A stretch of 13,712 bases of DNA from an uncultured Oscillospiraceae bacterium (lineage in GTDB: Bacteria; Bacillota; Clostridia; Oscillospirales; Ruminococcaceae). Under the pieces are notes generated by a model. The model did no database searches. It worked only from the letters and a program-made list of their open reading frames with translations, and was not told the DNA's origin. Location: assembly GCA_900552845.1 (NCBI GenBank), contig USBC01000035.1:1-13712 (forward strand), written 5' to 3'. Of the stretch, positions 6,637 through 13,560 are shown piece by piece. Position 1 is the first letter of the stretch. Every line of letters starts with the position of its first letter. A program made the position numbers and the translations under genes.

Positions 6637-6665
6637 AAAAAAAGAGGCAGTCTCACTGCCCCTTT
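6637..6665 (-). terminator. Terminator of the MATE gene (contains its stop codon)
   Basis: Minus-strand AAAGGGGCAGT (6665-6655) pairs with ACTGCCTCTTT (6651-6641) over 11 bp with one G-U and a GAG triloop. Seven T residues occupy the end of the structure. The MATE TGA stop lies at 6655-6653, at the loop, so the ribosome would still be on the hairpin when it forms. Confidence 0.88.
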
Positions 6666-8107
6666 CTCATAATATCCCGCAAAAACGGAATCATAAGCAC
6701 CGCATCTGCCGCCACCCATGCCGCCGGGTCTGCCGCACACAGTGCATAAAAGGCAAGCCGCGGCGCTGCAGCGCTCACCTCGCCGCCCGCCAGCAGCGCC
6801 GGCAGCAAAAGGCACACCGCCACACGGGCAGCCAGCTCTGCGGTTCCTGCCGCTAAAATAAACCGCGACTCGCCAATTCCCTGCACACAGTTGCGCACCA
6901 CAAAAATAAATCCGAGGAACAGATACATCGCAAGGTCTACATACAGATAGGTATTGCCGTAGCGAATGGTCTCTGCCGTGATCTTGTCGGTACTCAAAAA
7001 AATCCTCAGGTAGCTGCCGCCGACCGAAAGCCCCAGTCCCAGCAGGATCGAAAGTCCCGCCAAAGCCGAAACCATCAATAGTGCCTGCACCGTCCCCTTT
7101 TGGATCCGCTCCGGCTGTCCCGCACCCCTGTTCTGCGCCGTATAGCTGGTCATTGCCGCTCCCAGTCCGTTCAGCGGGGTCATCAGCAGGCTATTCAGCT
7201 TATTTGCCGCTCCAAAGCCGTTCTGTGCCGCATGGGAAACCATCTCGCCGTCCAGAATATCAAACTTCACCACCACGCTCTGCATCACAATGATTCCGAT
7301 GGCAAGCACTGAAAACTGCAGTCCCAGCGGAAGCCCCTGGCTCAGATGCCGCCTGATATCTCTCTTGGTCATCTGCCAGTCCTCCCGCTGCAGCCGCAGC
7401 TTGGGATACTTCACGAAGGCATAAACAAAGCACCCCGCCGTGCTGATCAGCTGCGCTGCCACGGTGGCGATCGCCGCACCTGCCACTCCCCAGCGGAAGG
7501 TCACGATAAACATCAGATCCAACCCGATATTGAGAACGGTGGAAAAAAGCAGGAACAAAAGCGGCGTCACCGAATCTCCCATGCTGCGCAGAAAGGAGCA
7601 GATAAAATTGTAGAAAAGCTGTGCGCCGATTCCCGCGAAGATAATGGCGCAGTAGGTATAGGCAGCGCGATACACCTCCGGGCTGTCCGGCGTCACATTG
7701 ATCCACGCCAGCATGGGGCGCAGCAGCAAAAGTGCCAGCCCCGTCAGCACTGCGGTCAGCATCGCCGAAAGGACGATCTGTGTCGCCAGCGAGCGCCGCA
7801 CGCCGGCATCGTCCCGCGCACCCACCTCCGCCGCCGTCACCACGCAAAAGCCCGCGCTGACGCCGAAGGCAAACTGCAAAAAGATAAAGATGATCGAGGT
7901 GGTATCGTTCACCCCCGCCACCTCGCCGGCGGTCAGCGTCTGCCCCACTATGGCAGCGTCGCTGATGGTATACACCTGCTGCAGCAGATAGCTGATTATA
8001 ATCGGAAAGGCAAATGCCAGAATCGTTTTCCACGGCACACCCTCGGTCAGGTCTCTGGGGTGGAAAAAATTTCGCAAAGCAAATTGTGAAGTTCTTTTCT
8101 CGTTCAT
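6653..8107 (-). CDS. MATE-family multidrug/toxin exporter
   Basis: This 484-residue membrane protein has about twelve hydrophobic segments in two halves and the family signature LLQQVYTISDAAIVGQ near residues 41-56. SFLRSMGDSVTPL (171-183) and a matching NCVQGIGESRFIL in the second half are also typical. MATE proteins export cationic or hydrophobic compounds in exchange for Na+ or H+; the ion and substrate cannot be read from the sequence. The start at 8107 is the only ATG before the in-frame stop upstream. It has just a weak ribosome site (GGTG), which contrasts with a perfect promoter and suggests modest translation. About 20 residues precede the usual DLTEGVPWKTIL start of the family. Three G+C-rich codons near the C-terminus do not disturb the fold. 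Confidence 0.93.
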   Translation of the reverse strand: MNEKRTSQFALRNFFHPRDLTEGVPWKTILAFAFPIIISYLLQQVYTISDAAIVGQTLTAGEVAGVNDTTSIIFIFLQFAFGVSAGFCVVTAAEVGARDDAGVRRSLATQIVLSAMLTAVLTGLALLLLRPMLAWINVTPDSPEVYRAAYTYCAIIFAGIGAQLFYNFICSFLRSMGDSVTPLLFLLFSTVLNIGLDLMFIVTFRWGVAGAAIATVAAQLISTAGCFVYAFVKYPKLRLQREDWQMTKRDIRRHLSQGLPLGLQFSVLAIGIIVMQSVVVKFDILDGEMVSHAAQNGFGAANKLNSLLMTPLNGLGAAMTSYTAQNRGAGQPERIQKGTVQALLMVSALAGLSILLGLGLSVGGSYLRIFLSTDKITAETIRYGNTYLYVDLAMYLFLGFIFVVRNCVQGIGESRFILAAGTAELAARVAVCLLLPALLAGGEVSAAAPRLAFYALCAADPAAWVAADAVLMIPFLRDIMRKGQ

Positions 8108-8172
8108 CTCATTGCACCATGCCGTTCTGCGGCTCTCTTCATTTCAGTTCTGTTCTTTCCAACAAATTAGTC

Positions 8173-8201
8173 ATTATAGCCACGCCGCTCGCCTCTGTCA
8201 A
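8173..8201 (-). promoter_or_regulatory. Perfect consensus promoter of the MATE gene
   Basis: On the minus strand TTGACA (8201-8196) and TATAAT (8178-8173) are separated by exactly 17 bp, a full match to the sigma-A consensus, with TGGC just before the -10. Transcription should start near 8166, giving a leader of about 58 nt. Confidence 0.93.
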
Positions 8202-8374
8202 GCCTTGATTTTCATATATTTCGCTATAAGACAATCGAATAATTTTGTTCAATTTTACTCACTTTTGTTTTTTGCCCCGCACCCTGCCCTTTGTTCATTA
8301 TTTTGTGTTAATTTTCAGCAAAAAGTTTCACTTATTGTTCATAAACGCTTTACAACTTTTCCCTTATGATGCTC
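8202..8374. other. AT-rich gene-free stretch upstream of the MATE promoter
   Basis: No coding frame with a ribosome site is visible on either strand. The only pattern I see is three copies of TTGTTCA at 8245, 8291 and 8335. The stretch separates the MATE promoter (-) from the candidate small RNA (+). Confidence 0.4.
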
Positions 8375-8386
8375 TATAATAAAATC

Positions 8387-8530
8387 ACAGCAAGGGAGTA
8401 ACGAACCCGGGCTGAAACCTCCTCAAAAACCCCCTCAGATTACAGTCAAAACATTAACCTCTCTCTTACCTCTATCACACAATTGTCACAAGCGAAAAGC
8501 CGTCGCAGCAGTGCGACGGCTTTTCGTTTT
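8387..8530 (+). ncRNA. Candidate small regulatory RNA with CCTC-rich (anti-ribosome-binding-site) region
   Basis: A perfect TATAAT lies at 8375-8380 and a strong intrinsic terminator at 8493-8530. No ATG/GTG frame with a ribosome site lies between, and the next downstream gene is on the opposite strand. The predicted transcript is about 145 nt. Its middle (8415-8490) has only three G in 76 nt and carries CCTCCTC (8418-8424), CCCCCTC (8430-8436), CCTCTCTC (8458-8465) and CCTCT (8469-8473). Unpaired C-rich motifs that pair with GGAGG sites are a hallmark of Firmicutes regulatory RNAs such as RsaE and the streptococcal csRNAs. The weak point is the -35: TTTACA at 8349-8354 is 20 bp away. It matches no RNA family that I recognise. 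Confidence 0.45.
8493..8530 (+). terminator. Strong intrinsic terminator, mainly + strand
   Basis: A perfect 15-bp stem (8493-8507 with 8512-8526) has a GCAG loop and is followed by TTTT. Nothing on the + strand other than the candidate small RNA needs it. In the other direction it lies 54 nt past the DUF1294 stop without a proper U tract, so it could serve that gene only weakly. Confidence 0.88.
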
Positions 8531-8579
8531 ATGCTCCGCTCCCGCCCGAAAGGGAAAATCTCTCCGGCGGCAGCTTTTC

Positions 8580-8876
8580 CTATCCCCGTTGGATCAAATA
8601 GATCGCCAGTGCCACCTGCACCGCAAAGATTGCCGGTACGCCCAAACGGAACAGGTTATGCAGCGTCTTGTGTCGGAACACCCGCATTCCGCAGAACACT
8701 CCCACCGAGCCGCCTGCTGCTGCCGTCAGCATCAGTGTCCGCTCACGGATCCGCCAGCGCTCGTGCTTCGCCTTGTATTTATCAATCCCCATCATCACAA
8801 ATCCGGCTATATTCATTACAATCAGATAGCACACCAGCCAGAATACCGGCTTTTTCACCCATTCGCTCCACGGCAT
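8580..8876 (-). CDS. DUF1294 small membrane protein
   Basis: This 98-residue protein has three hydrophobic segments (about 11-30, 47-64 and 78-95). The diagnostic DUF1294 pattern is present: MMGIDKYKAKHERWRIRERTL, followed by AAAGGSVGVFCGMRVFRHKT. Basic loops flank the helices. The family's function is unknown. The ATG at 8876 follows AAGGAGGG at 8 nt. An upstream in-frame ATG (8957) lies before the predicted promoter and is rejected. A TATAAT on the minus strand (8912-8907) implies a leader of about 25 nt. It is transcribed away from the cardiolipin synthase gene; their starts are 141 bp apart, so a shared membrane-related role is possible but unproven. Confidence 0.88.
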   Translation of the reverse strand: MPWSEWVKKPVFWLVCYLIVMNIAGFVMMGIDKYKAKHERWRIRERTLMLTAAAGGSVGVFCGMRVFRHKTLHNLFRLGVPAIFAVQVALAIYLIQRG

Positions 8877-8906
8877 TGCGTCGCCCTCCTTCTGTGTTTC
8901 CGCTCC

Positions 8907-8912
8907 ATTATA
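8907..8912 (-). promoter_or_regulatory. -10 element of the DUF1294 promoter
   Basis: Minus-strand TATAAT is a full match, but no good -35 lies 16-18 bp upstream (the region is GGCGAA/TGGCGA). The promoter may be weak or need help. Confidence 0.5.
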
Positions 8913-8948
8913 CACCCTCTCCCCTCCTTTCGCCACCCCTTGTTTTGT

Positions 8949-8977
8949 TTGACACAATATGACCGATGATGTAAAAT
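8949..8977 (+). promoter_or_regulatory. Promoter of the cardiolipin synthase gene
   Basis: TTGACA (8949-8954) and TAAAAT (8972-8977) are 17 bp apart. Transcription should start near 8984, which gives a leader of about 34 nt. Confidence 0.85.
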
Positions 8978-9017
8978 AGATACGAACCCACCACTCCTTG
9001 TGAAAGGCGGTATATCT

Positions 9018-10550
9018 GTGAAAAAGCTCTTGCGTTTTTTTATCAGCCGGCTGTTTTGGTTTTCACTGCTTATTGTCGTGCAGATTGCCATTCTTGTCGT
9101 CATTCTGCTCAATCTCAGCAGCTATTCCAATTACATTTATGCCGCCTTTGTGCTGCTCAGTCTTGCCATTGTTATCTGGCTGGTCGCCAAGGACGATAAC
9201 CCCTCCTACAAAATCACATGGATCATTCTTATCATGACCCTGCCGGTCTTAGGCGGCTTTTTCTACCTTAAATTCGGCAATAAGACGATCCCCAGCCGCT
9301 ACCGCGAAAAGTCAGAGGCACACCGTCGGTCTCACGCTGCCCTCTATACCGAGGAGGCAGGCGATACCGCGGCACTTATGGAAGCCTACCCCAAATTCAG
9401 CGTCCAGACCGATTATATTCGGCGGATTTCCGGCTATCCAGCATATACCGGCACGCAGGTGGAATACGCCCCTTTGGGCGAGGATTTTTTCCGTATGCTG
9501 TGCGAGGAGCTGCCCCGTGCGCAAAAATTCATCTTCCTCGAATATTTCATCATCGAAAAGGGTCTCATGTGGGATACCATTCTGAAGCTCCTCAAGGAAC
9601 GTGCTGCCGCCGGCGTCGAGGTCTGCCTCATCTACGATGACTTCGGCTGTATCCGCCGTCTTTCCGCTTCCTATCCGCGGGAGCTTGCCGCCTACAACAT
9701 CAAGGCAATCCCCTTCAATCCCCTGCGTCCCAGTATGGACCCCAGCCTGAACTATCGCGATCACCGCAAGATCTGCGTGATCGACGGCAGGATCGCCTTC
9801 ACCGGCGGCGTCAATTTCGCCGATGAATACATCAATGAGGTGGAGCGCTTCGGGCACTGGAAGGATACCGCCATACTGCTGCGCGGCACCGCCGTCCGCA
9901 GCATGACCCGTATGTTCCTTCAGCACTGGACCCTCCATGTCAAAAATGACGCTCTTAGAAACCCTGAGGCGGAATATCTCCCATCCCTGCCCGTCCCTGC
10001 GCAGGGCTTCGTCCAGCCTTTCCCCGATACTCCGCTGGATCATTTTAATGTTGCGGAAAATGCCTATCAACACCTCATTCAGCGCAGCAGCCGCTACGTC
10101 TACATCACCACCCCCTACCTCATTCTGGATAACGAGTTTATCACTACCCTGAAAACGGCAGCGGAAAGCGGCGTTGATGTCCGTATCATCACCCCCTCCC
10201 ACCCCGATAAATGGTACGTTCACATGGTCAGCCGCTCCTACTACCAAACTCTGATTCAAAGCGGTGTTAAGATCTATGAATACCAGCCCGGCTTTATCCA
10301 TGCAAAAATGGCTATCTGTGATGACGACGCTGCCATGGTCGGCACCGCCAACCTTGATTACCGCAGTCTGTATCTCCATTATGAAAATGCTGTGCTGCTC
10401 TTTCAAACGCCGGTCATCAGCGATATCAAAAAGGATTTTGAAAAAACGCTGGAAAAAAGCCGCCTCATCACCATCGAGGAGCTTCGCAGCAAGCTGCGCG
10501 GCACCAGTGTGCTGTGCGCGCTGCTAAAGCTGCTTGCCCCTCTTATGTGA
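9018..10550 (+). CDS. cls: Cardiolipin synthase (phospholipase D superfamily)
   Basis: This 510-residue membrane enzyme joins two phosphatidylglycerols into cardiolipin plus glycerol. The N-terminus has three hydrophobic segments at about residues 7-31, 39-56 and 67-84. Two HKD catalytic motifs follow: H249-R-K251-4x-D256 with GGVNFADEY after it, and H428-A-K430-4x-D435 with GTANLDYRS after it. Length and order fit bacterial Cls. The start is GTG 9018, because AAAGGCGGT lies 7 nt before it. An in-frame GTG at 9000 has no ribosome site in front. The gene stands alone between its own promoter and a terminator. Membership of the Cls type is firm, but substrate preference within the family cannot be seen. 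Confidence 0.95.
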   Translation: MKKLLRFFISRLFWFSLLIVVQIAILVVILLNLSSYSNYIYAAFVLLSLAIVIWLVAKDDNPSYKITWIILIMTLPVLGGFFYLKFGNKTIPSRYREKSEAHRRSHAALYTEEAGDTAALMEAYPKFSVQTDYIRRISGYPAYTGTQVEYAPLGEDFFRMLCEELPRAQKFIFLEYFIIEKGLMWDTILKLLKERAAAGVEVCLIYDDFGCIRRLSASYPRELAAYNIKAIPFNPLRPSMDPSLNYRDHRKICVIDGRIAFTGGVNFADEYINEVERFGHWKDTAILLRGTAVRSMTRMFLQHWTLHVKNDALRNPEAEYLPSLPVPAQGFVQPFPDTPLDHFNVAENAYQHLIQRSSRYVYITTPYLILDNEFITTLKTAAESGVDVRIITPSHPDKWYVHMVSRSYYQTLIQSGVKIYEYQPGFIHAKMAICDDDAAMVGTANLDYRSLYLHYENAVLLFQTPVISDIKKDFEKTLEKSRLITIEELRSKLRGTSVLCALLKLLAPLM

Positions 10551-10603
10551 TTCATCGGCGCCCATCCCTCATCGGCGGGACGCCTCCATTCTCCCTCGGC
10601 TCC

Positions 10604-10620
10604 CCGTCCCTGCGGGACGG
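10604..10620. repeat. GC-rich hairpin after cls
   Basis: CCGTCCC pairs perfectly with GGGACGG around a TGC triloop. It sits in a GC-rich tract (10551-10665) between cls and the terminator, and resembles the hairpins at 5151-5178 and 13561-13609. Confidence 0.6.
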
Positions 10621-10668
10621 AAAGCCTCCCCCATTCCGGCGCCCCGCCTGCCCCTCATCAAGCCGCAA

Positions 10669-10696
10669 AAAAGAGACCCCTCGCAGGGTCTCTTTT
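10669..10696. terminator. Bidirectional terminator between cls and the DUF975 gene
   Basis: AAAAGAGACCC (10669-10679) pairs perfectly with GGGTCTCTTTT (10686-10696), with a 6-nt loop. The + transcript ends in TTTT and the - transcript in six T (10672-10667), so it can end both convergent genes. Confidence 0.92.
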
Positions 10697-10759
10697 CTTC
10701 TGTCCTTGCTTGACTGCAAAGGTAAATTTCATCGTTGCGCTTGCGGTTTTCCTCCGCTC

Positions 10760-11809
10760 TTACAGCTCCGCAATATCGCTATCGCTGCCGCCGTTCTCCT
10801 CCTGCGGCGTCTCCGGCTGCTCCGGCACCGTATGCTGCATGTCATGCTCCGCCGCAGAGAAATCCTCTGTCGCCGGCTCCTCGGCGGGCGCAGGCACGCT
10901 CATGCCCTGCTCCGTGCGGGCACGGTAGTAGTCCTCCGGCGCCACATCGTCAATGATAAGCTTATCGGGGTCGGAAACGTCCAGTTTATCCTGATCCAGC
11001 AGATAATCCTCAAAAAGATACCGTGCCATCATGGTGGAAGCCACTGTCACATAAGGGATCACATAGAAAAGCGGGATCACCAGGCAGCACAGCAAATACC
11101 ACGGGAGGAAGGAAAGGTAGAAGCCAACGATCTTCCACCGGCGGCCCTTTGTCACCGCCACCGAAAGCTTGGTTGCCTCCTTCACGGTATAATAGTAACG
11201 GTCGCACAGCAGCAGCTCCGCCACAAAGTAGCGCGCCGAAAACCACCAGGTAAAGGGCAGGGCTACCAGCATCAGCAAGCTGCCGATGACCACCAGCGGC
11301 ACGCCGGCAGCACGGTTTTCCCACAGGTTCATCTTACCCACCGTCACCATCACCGTCGGGATCGCCTCCAGTGCCAACGCAAACAGCCCCGTCTTGATCG
11401 CCACCGAGATCCTCAAGCCCACGCTGCGGTACCATGCGGCGTTATCAAACGCCCAAAACAGTTCTCCAATGGAATTGCTGCGCCCGTCGGAAAGCTCCAG
11501 CGCCCAGTTGGTCACGCCCAGTGCCAACGGTGCCATAATGCACAGCCGCACCAGTGAAAGCAGCAGGCTCAGCAGAACCTCGTACCATGTCGCACCGGTT
11601 CCCTCCGCCAGCCATTCGGTGTAGCCGTCCCGCAGCAGGTCGATGCTGATTTCCACCCGCCGGAAGCCAAAGGCGGAAAAGATGGCATTATCCAGCGCTG
11701 TCAGCACTGCGCCTACCGCCACCATAATAACAAGGATTAAAATGGCACGGCCCCAGTTATTTCTCAGGCACTTTTTTGCATTGAATTTTATTGCTCTATT
11801 CAAGCTCAT
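10760..11809 (-). CDS. DUF975 family integral membrane protein
   Basis: This 349-residue protein begins SLNRAIKFNAKKCLRNNWGRAI, the typical DUF975 start, and has about six hydrophobic segments (roughly 22-40, 76-100, 132-157, 168-188, 228-252 and a weaker 252-266). After about residue 270 it turns into a charged, Pro/Glu-rich cytoplasmic-type tail of some 75 residues with no predicted fold. That tail looks like an addition to the family core. The family's function is unknown. The ATG at 11809 lies 3 nt after the stop of the phosphatase gene, so translation is probably coupled, with AAAGGA about 9 nt upstream inside the phosphatase gene. A bidirectional terminator follows. Confidence 0.88.
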   Translation of the reverse strand: MSLNRAIKFNAKKCLRNNWGRAILILVIMVAVGAVLTALDNAIFSAFGFRRVEISIDLLRDGYTEWLAEGTGATWYEVLLSLLLSLVRLCIMAPLALGVTNWALELSDGRSNSIGELFWAFDNAAWYRSVGLRISVAIKTGLFALALEAIPTVMVTVGKMNLWENRAAGVPLVVIGSLLMLVALPFTWWFSARYFVAELLLCDRYYYTVKEATKLSVAVTKGRRWKIVGFYLSFLPWYLLCCLVIPLFYVIPYVTVASTMMARYLFEDYLLDQDKLDVSDPDKLIIDDVAPEDYYRARTEQGMSVPAPAEEPATEDFSAAEHDMQHTVPEQPETPQEENGGSDSDIAEL

Positions 11810-11812
11810 CGT

Positions 11813-12472
11813 TTATCGTCCTTTCTCATCGGTCTCGGCAGGGCAGGCGGTAGGTGCGCCGTGCGGCAGAATTCCCGCCACCTCCATCAAATGATCGTTC
11901 TGCCAGATCTGCGGATTGATAAAGCAGGTAAATCCCCGCCCGCCGCCGGTTTTCCAGAACTGCAGCGGCTGACGCGGCAGCCCCAGCGTAGACATCAGCG
12001 TAGCGATCACGCCGCCATGCGTCACTACCGCCGCTTCAAAGACCTCGTTTTGCACCATATAGTCGATCATTGCGGCAACTGCCGCCTGTATCCGGATCAG
12101 GAATTCCTCGCCGCTTTCGCCCTCAGGCGGCTTCTCGGTGTGAGAGTTCGCCAGCCAGCGGCAGAAGGCAGGGTCGTCCTTCAGCTCCTCCAGCGTTTTC
12201 CCCTCGTAGGCGCCAAAATCCATCTCCGCCAGCTCGTCCACCACCATCAGACGGCTTTGCGGATACAGAAAATCCGCCGTTTGTAAGCAGTGCGGCAGCG
12301 GACTGCTGAATACCACCTCCACCGGCGGATAGTCATACTCCCGCTGCAGACGCAGCAATTCACCGATGCCCTCGGCGGAAAGCTCGGAGCCGGTTCGCCG
12401 CCCCATATAAATGCCCTGTCGCTGAAGCTCGGTTGCGCCGTGGCGTATAAAGTGCAGCACATAGTTTTTCAT
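11813..12472 (-). CDS. Histidine phosphatase family protein (phosphoglycerate-mutase-like)
   Basis: This 219-residue protein has the catalytic RHG motif (FIR10-H11-G12-ATE), acid/base E83 (LAEMDFGAYEG) and the second catalytic histidine H152 (VVTHGGVI). The family transfers or removes phosphate through a phosphohistidine; members include alpha-ribazole phosphatase and broad-range phosphatases. The substrate cannot be told from the sequence. The usual second arginine of the phosphate pocket (SPLxRxxxTA) is replaced by H61 in SSPLPHCLQTADF, so activity may differ. The ATG at 12472 follows AGGAGG at about 7 nt. An in-frame ATG at 12547 is only about 11 nt from the expected transcription start and lacks a ribosome site. 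DUF975 follows in the same operon. Confidence 0.92.
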   Translation of the reverse strand: MKNYVLHFIRHGATELQRQGIYMGRRTGSELSAEGIGELLRLQREYDYPPVEVVFSSPLPHCLQTADFLYPQSRLMVVDELAEMDFGAYEGKTLEELKDDPAFCRWLANSHTEKPPEGESGEEFLIRIQAAVAAMIDYMVQNEVFEAAVVTHGGVIATLMSTLGLPRQPLQFWKTGGGRGFTCFINPQIWQNDHLMEVAGILPHGAPTACPAETDEKGR

Positions 12473-12506
12473 GCCTGCTCCTCCTCTTTTCCTTTCCCCG
12501 CCATAA

Positions 12507-12533
12507 GGACACGCAGCACTGGGCTGCCTGTCC
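12507..12533 (-). promoter_or_regulatory. Hairpin in the leader of the phosphatase-DUF975 transcript
   Basis: GGACA and GCAGC pair with GCTGC and TGTCC across a CCAGT loop, with a single G-G mismatch: 10 pairs in all. It lies in the middle of the 86-nt leader and does not cover the ribosome site. A role is unproven. Confidence 0.4.
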
Positions 12534-12564
12534 GGCAAAGGAGCCATGCCGATTTCTCGATGGT

Positions 12565-12573
12565 ATTATAGCA
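12565..12573 (-). promoter_or_regulatory. Extended -10 promoter of the phosphatase-DUF975 operon
   Basis: Minus-strand TGCTATAAT is a full extended -10 element. The -35 region is poor (TTTCTT at 17 bp), as is common for extended -10 promoters. Transcription should start near 12558. Confidence 0.75.
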
Positions 12574-12684
12574 TATTCTTGTCATAAAAGAAACTCCCCA
12601 TTATTACTTATTACAAATTTTCAGGTCAATTATGATTGGTTTTTACAAACTTTAAAGAATATTCCATTTCTTCGACATTTTTAG

Positions 12685-12713
12685 TTTACAAATCCCCCTT
12701 TCCCCATTATAAT
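12685..12713 (+). promoter_or_regulatory. Promoter of the HTH regulator gene
   Basis: TTTACA (12685-12690) and TATAAT (12708-12713) are 17 bp apart. Transcription should start near 12720. The first in-frame ATG (12712) lies inside the -10, which rules it out as the start. Confidence 0.85.
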
Positions 12714-12756
12714 GAATTATACTGTCTGTAATAATGTAGGATTTGAGGTGTACGCG

Positions 12757-13470
12757 GTGGCTGCGGAGTTTTCCCGTTTACTTACCCTGTTAAGAAAAGA
12801 AAAAGGCATCAGCCAAAAAAGTGCTGCACAGCAGCTTGGGGTGTCTCAGGCTCTGCTTTCCCATTACGAAAACGGTATTCGGGAATGCGGGCTTGATTTT
12901 TTGGTGCGCGCTGCCGATTTCTACGGTGTCTCCTGCGACTATATTTTAGGGCGCACACCGGACCGCAACGGGCTTACCCTCACCATTGATGAGCTGCCGG
13001 GAAGTGATGCCGCAGGTAAGGAAAACAGCTACCGCAGCGGTGTGCAGTGTACCCTCAATAAAAAGCTCATCACCAATTCCCTTAATATTATCTTTGACCT
13101 TTTAAACCGCAGCGGCAGCCGCTCTCTTGTCACCGAGATCAGCGACTTTCTCATGCTTTCGGTCTATCGGGCGTTCCGCATTCTGCACGGCGCCAATGAG
13201 AAAAACCAGCCTGCCATGTTTAAGCTGAACCGCCTGACGGCGCACCCCTATTCCTCTGCAATGATGCAGGTCTGTCAGGCAAATGCCGAGCAGATTGCTG
13301 CCGGAAAACCAGCCGAAGGCATGGATCCCATCACCCACCCGGATGCACTGGCGCTCTCCACCGAGAGTCTGAGCCGCGATTATCCGCTGTTCGCCACCTC
13401 GCTGCTCAACCTTGTCACCAATGCCGAAAAGCGGGTGCTTGCCGCCCATTCCACCCCCGATCACAAGTAA
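12757..13470 (+). CDS. Helix-turn-helix (Cro/CI, Xre-type) transcriptional regulator
   Basis: This 237-residue protein starts at GTG 12757, with GAGGTG 6 nt upstream. The N-terminal HTH (about residues 4-65) is of Xre type: LLTLLRKEKGISQKSAAQQLGVSQALLSHYENGIRECGLDFLVRAADFYGVSCDYILG. The recognition helix is at about QALLSHYENG. The remaining 170 residues look mostly helical and match no domain I recognise, so the ligand or partner is unknown. It is monocistronic with its own promoter and terminator, and is divergent from the phosphatase operon. Binding sites in the shared 284-bp gap would allow it to control both sides. Three TTACAAA copies there are candidates. Confidence 0.9.
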   Translation: MAAEFSRLLTLLRKEKGISQKSAAQQLGVSQALLSHYENGIRECGLDFLVRAADFYGVSCDYILGRTPDRNGLTLTIDELPGSDAAGKENSYRSGVQCTLNKKLITNSLNIIFDLLNRSGSRSLVTEISDFLMLSVYRAFRILHGANEKNQPAMFKLNRLTAHPYSSAMMQVCQANAEQIAAGKPAEGMDPITHPDALALSTESLSRDYPLFATSLLNLVTNAEKRVLAAHSTPDHK

Positions 13471-13487
13471 AAGCGCTCTGCTTCTTC

Positions 13488-13516
13488 CCTCCGTCCGCTA
13501 TGGACGGAGGTTTTTT
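13488..13516 (+). terminator. Terminator of the HTH regulator gene
   Basis: CCTCCGTCC (13488-13496) pairs perfectly with GGACGGAGG (13502-13510) around a 5-nt loop, followed by six T. It begins 17 nt after the stop. Confidence 0.95.
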
Positions 13517-13560
13517 GCTCTATTTGCCCTGTGCTGCGGGCTGGCCTACGGGGGAGCCGC

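Noticed and set aside
8395..8424. Possible manganese (yybP-ykoY) riboswitch, because of GGGAGTA followed by GCTGAAACC
   Set aside because: The two conserved loops are only about a dozen bases apart with no paired legs, and no gene follows on that strand.
8385..8490. Small minus-strand gene using the GGAGG sequences opposite the CCTCC motifs
   Set aside because: The only ATG after such a site is closed by a stop one codon later, and the others have no start codon at a suitable distance.
9312..10406. Open frame of 364 codons opposite cls
   Set aside because: Shadow of the cardiolipin synthase gene, with no ribosome site or domain.
10667..10741. 24-codon minus-strand frame starting at ATG downstream of DUF975
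   Set aside because: It reads through the bidirectional terminator, and its nearest GGAGG lies 18 nt upstream, too far to serve it.
10514..11557. Open frame of 347 codons on the + strand across the terminator and DUF975
   Set aside because: It runs through a strong terminator and is Arg/His/Pro-rich; the DUF975 protein on the other strand is convincing.
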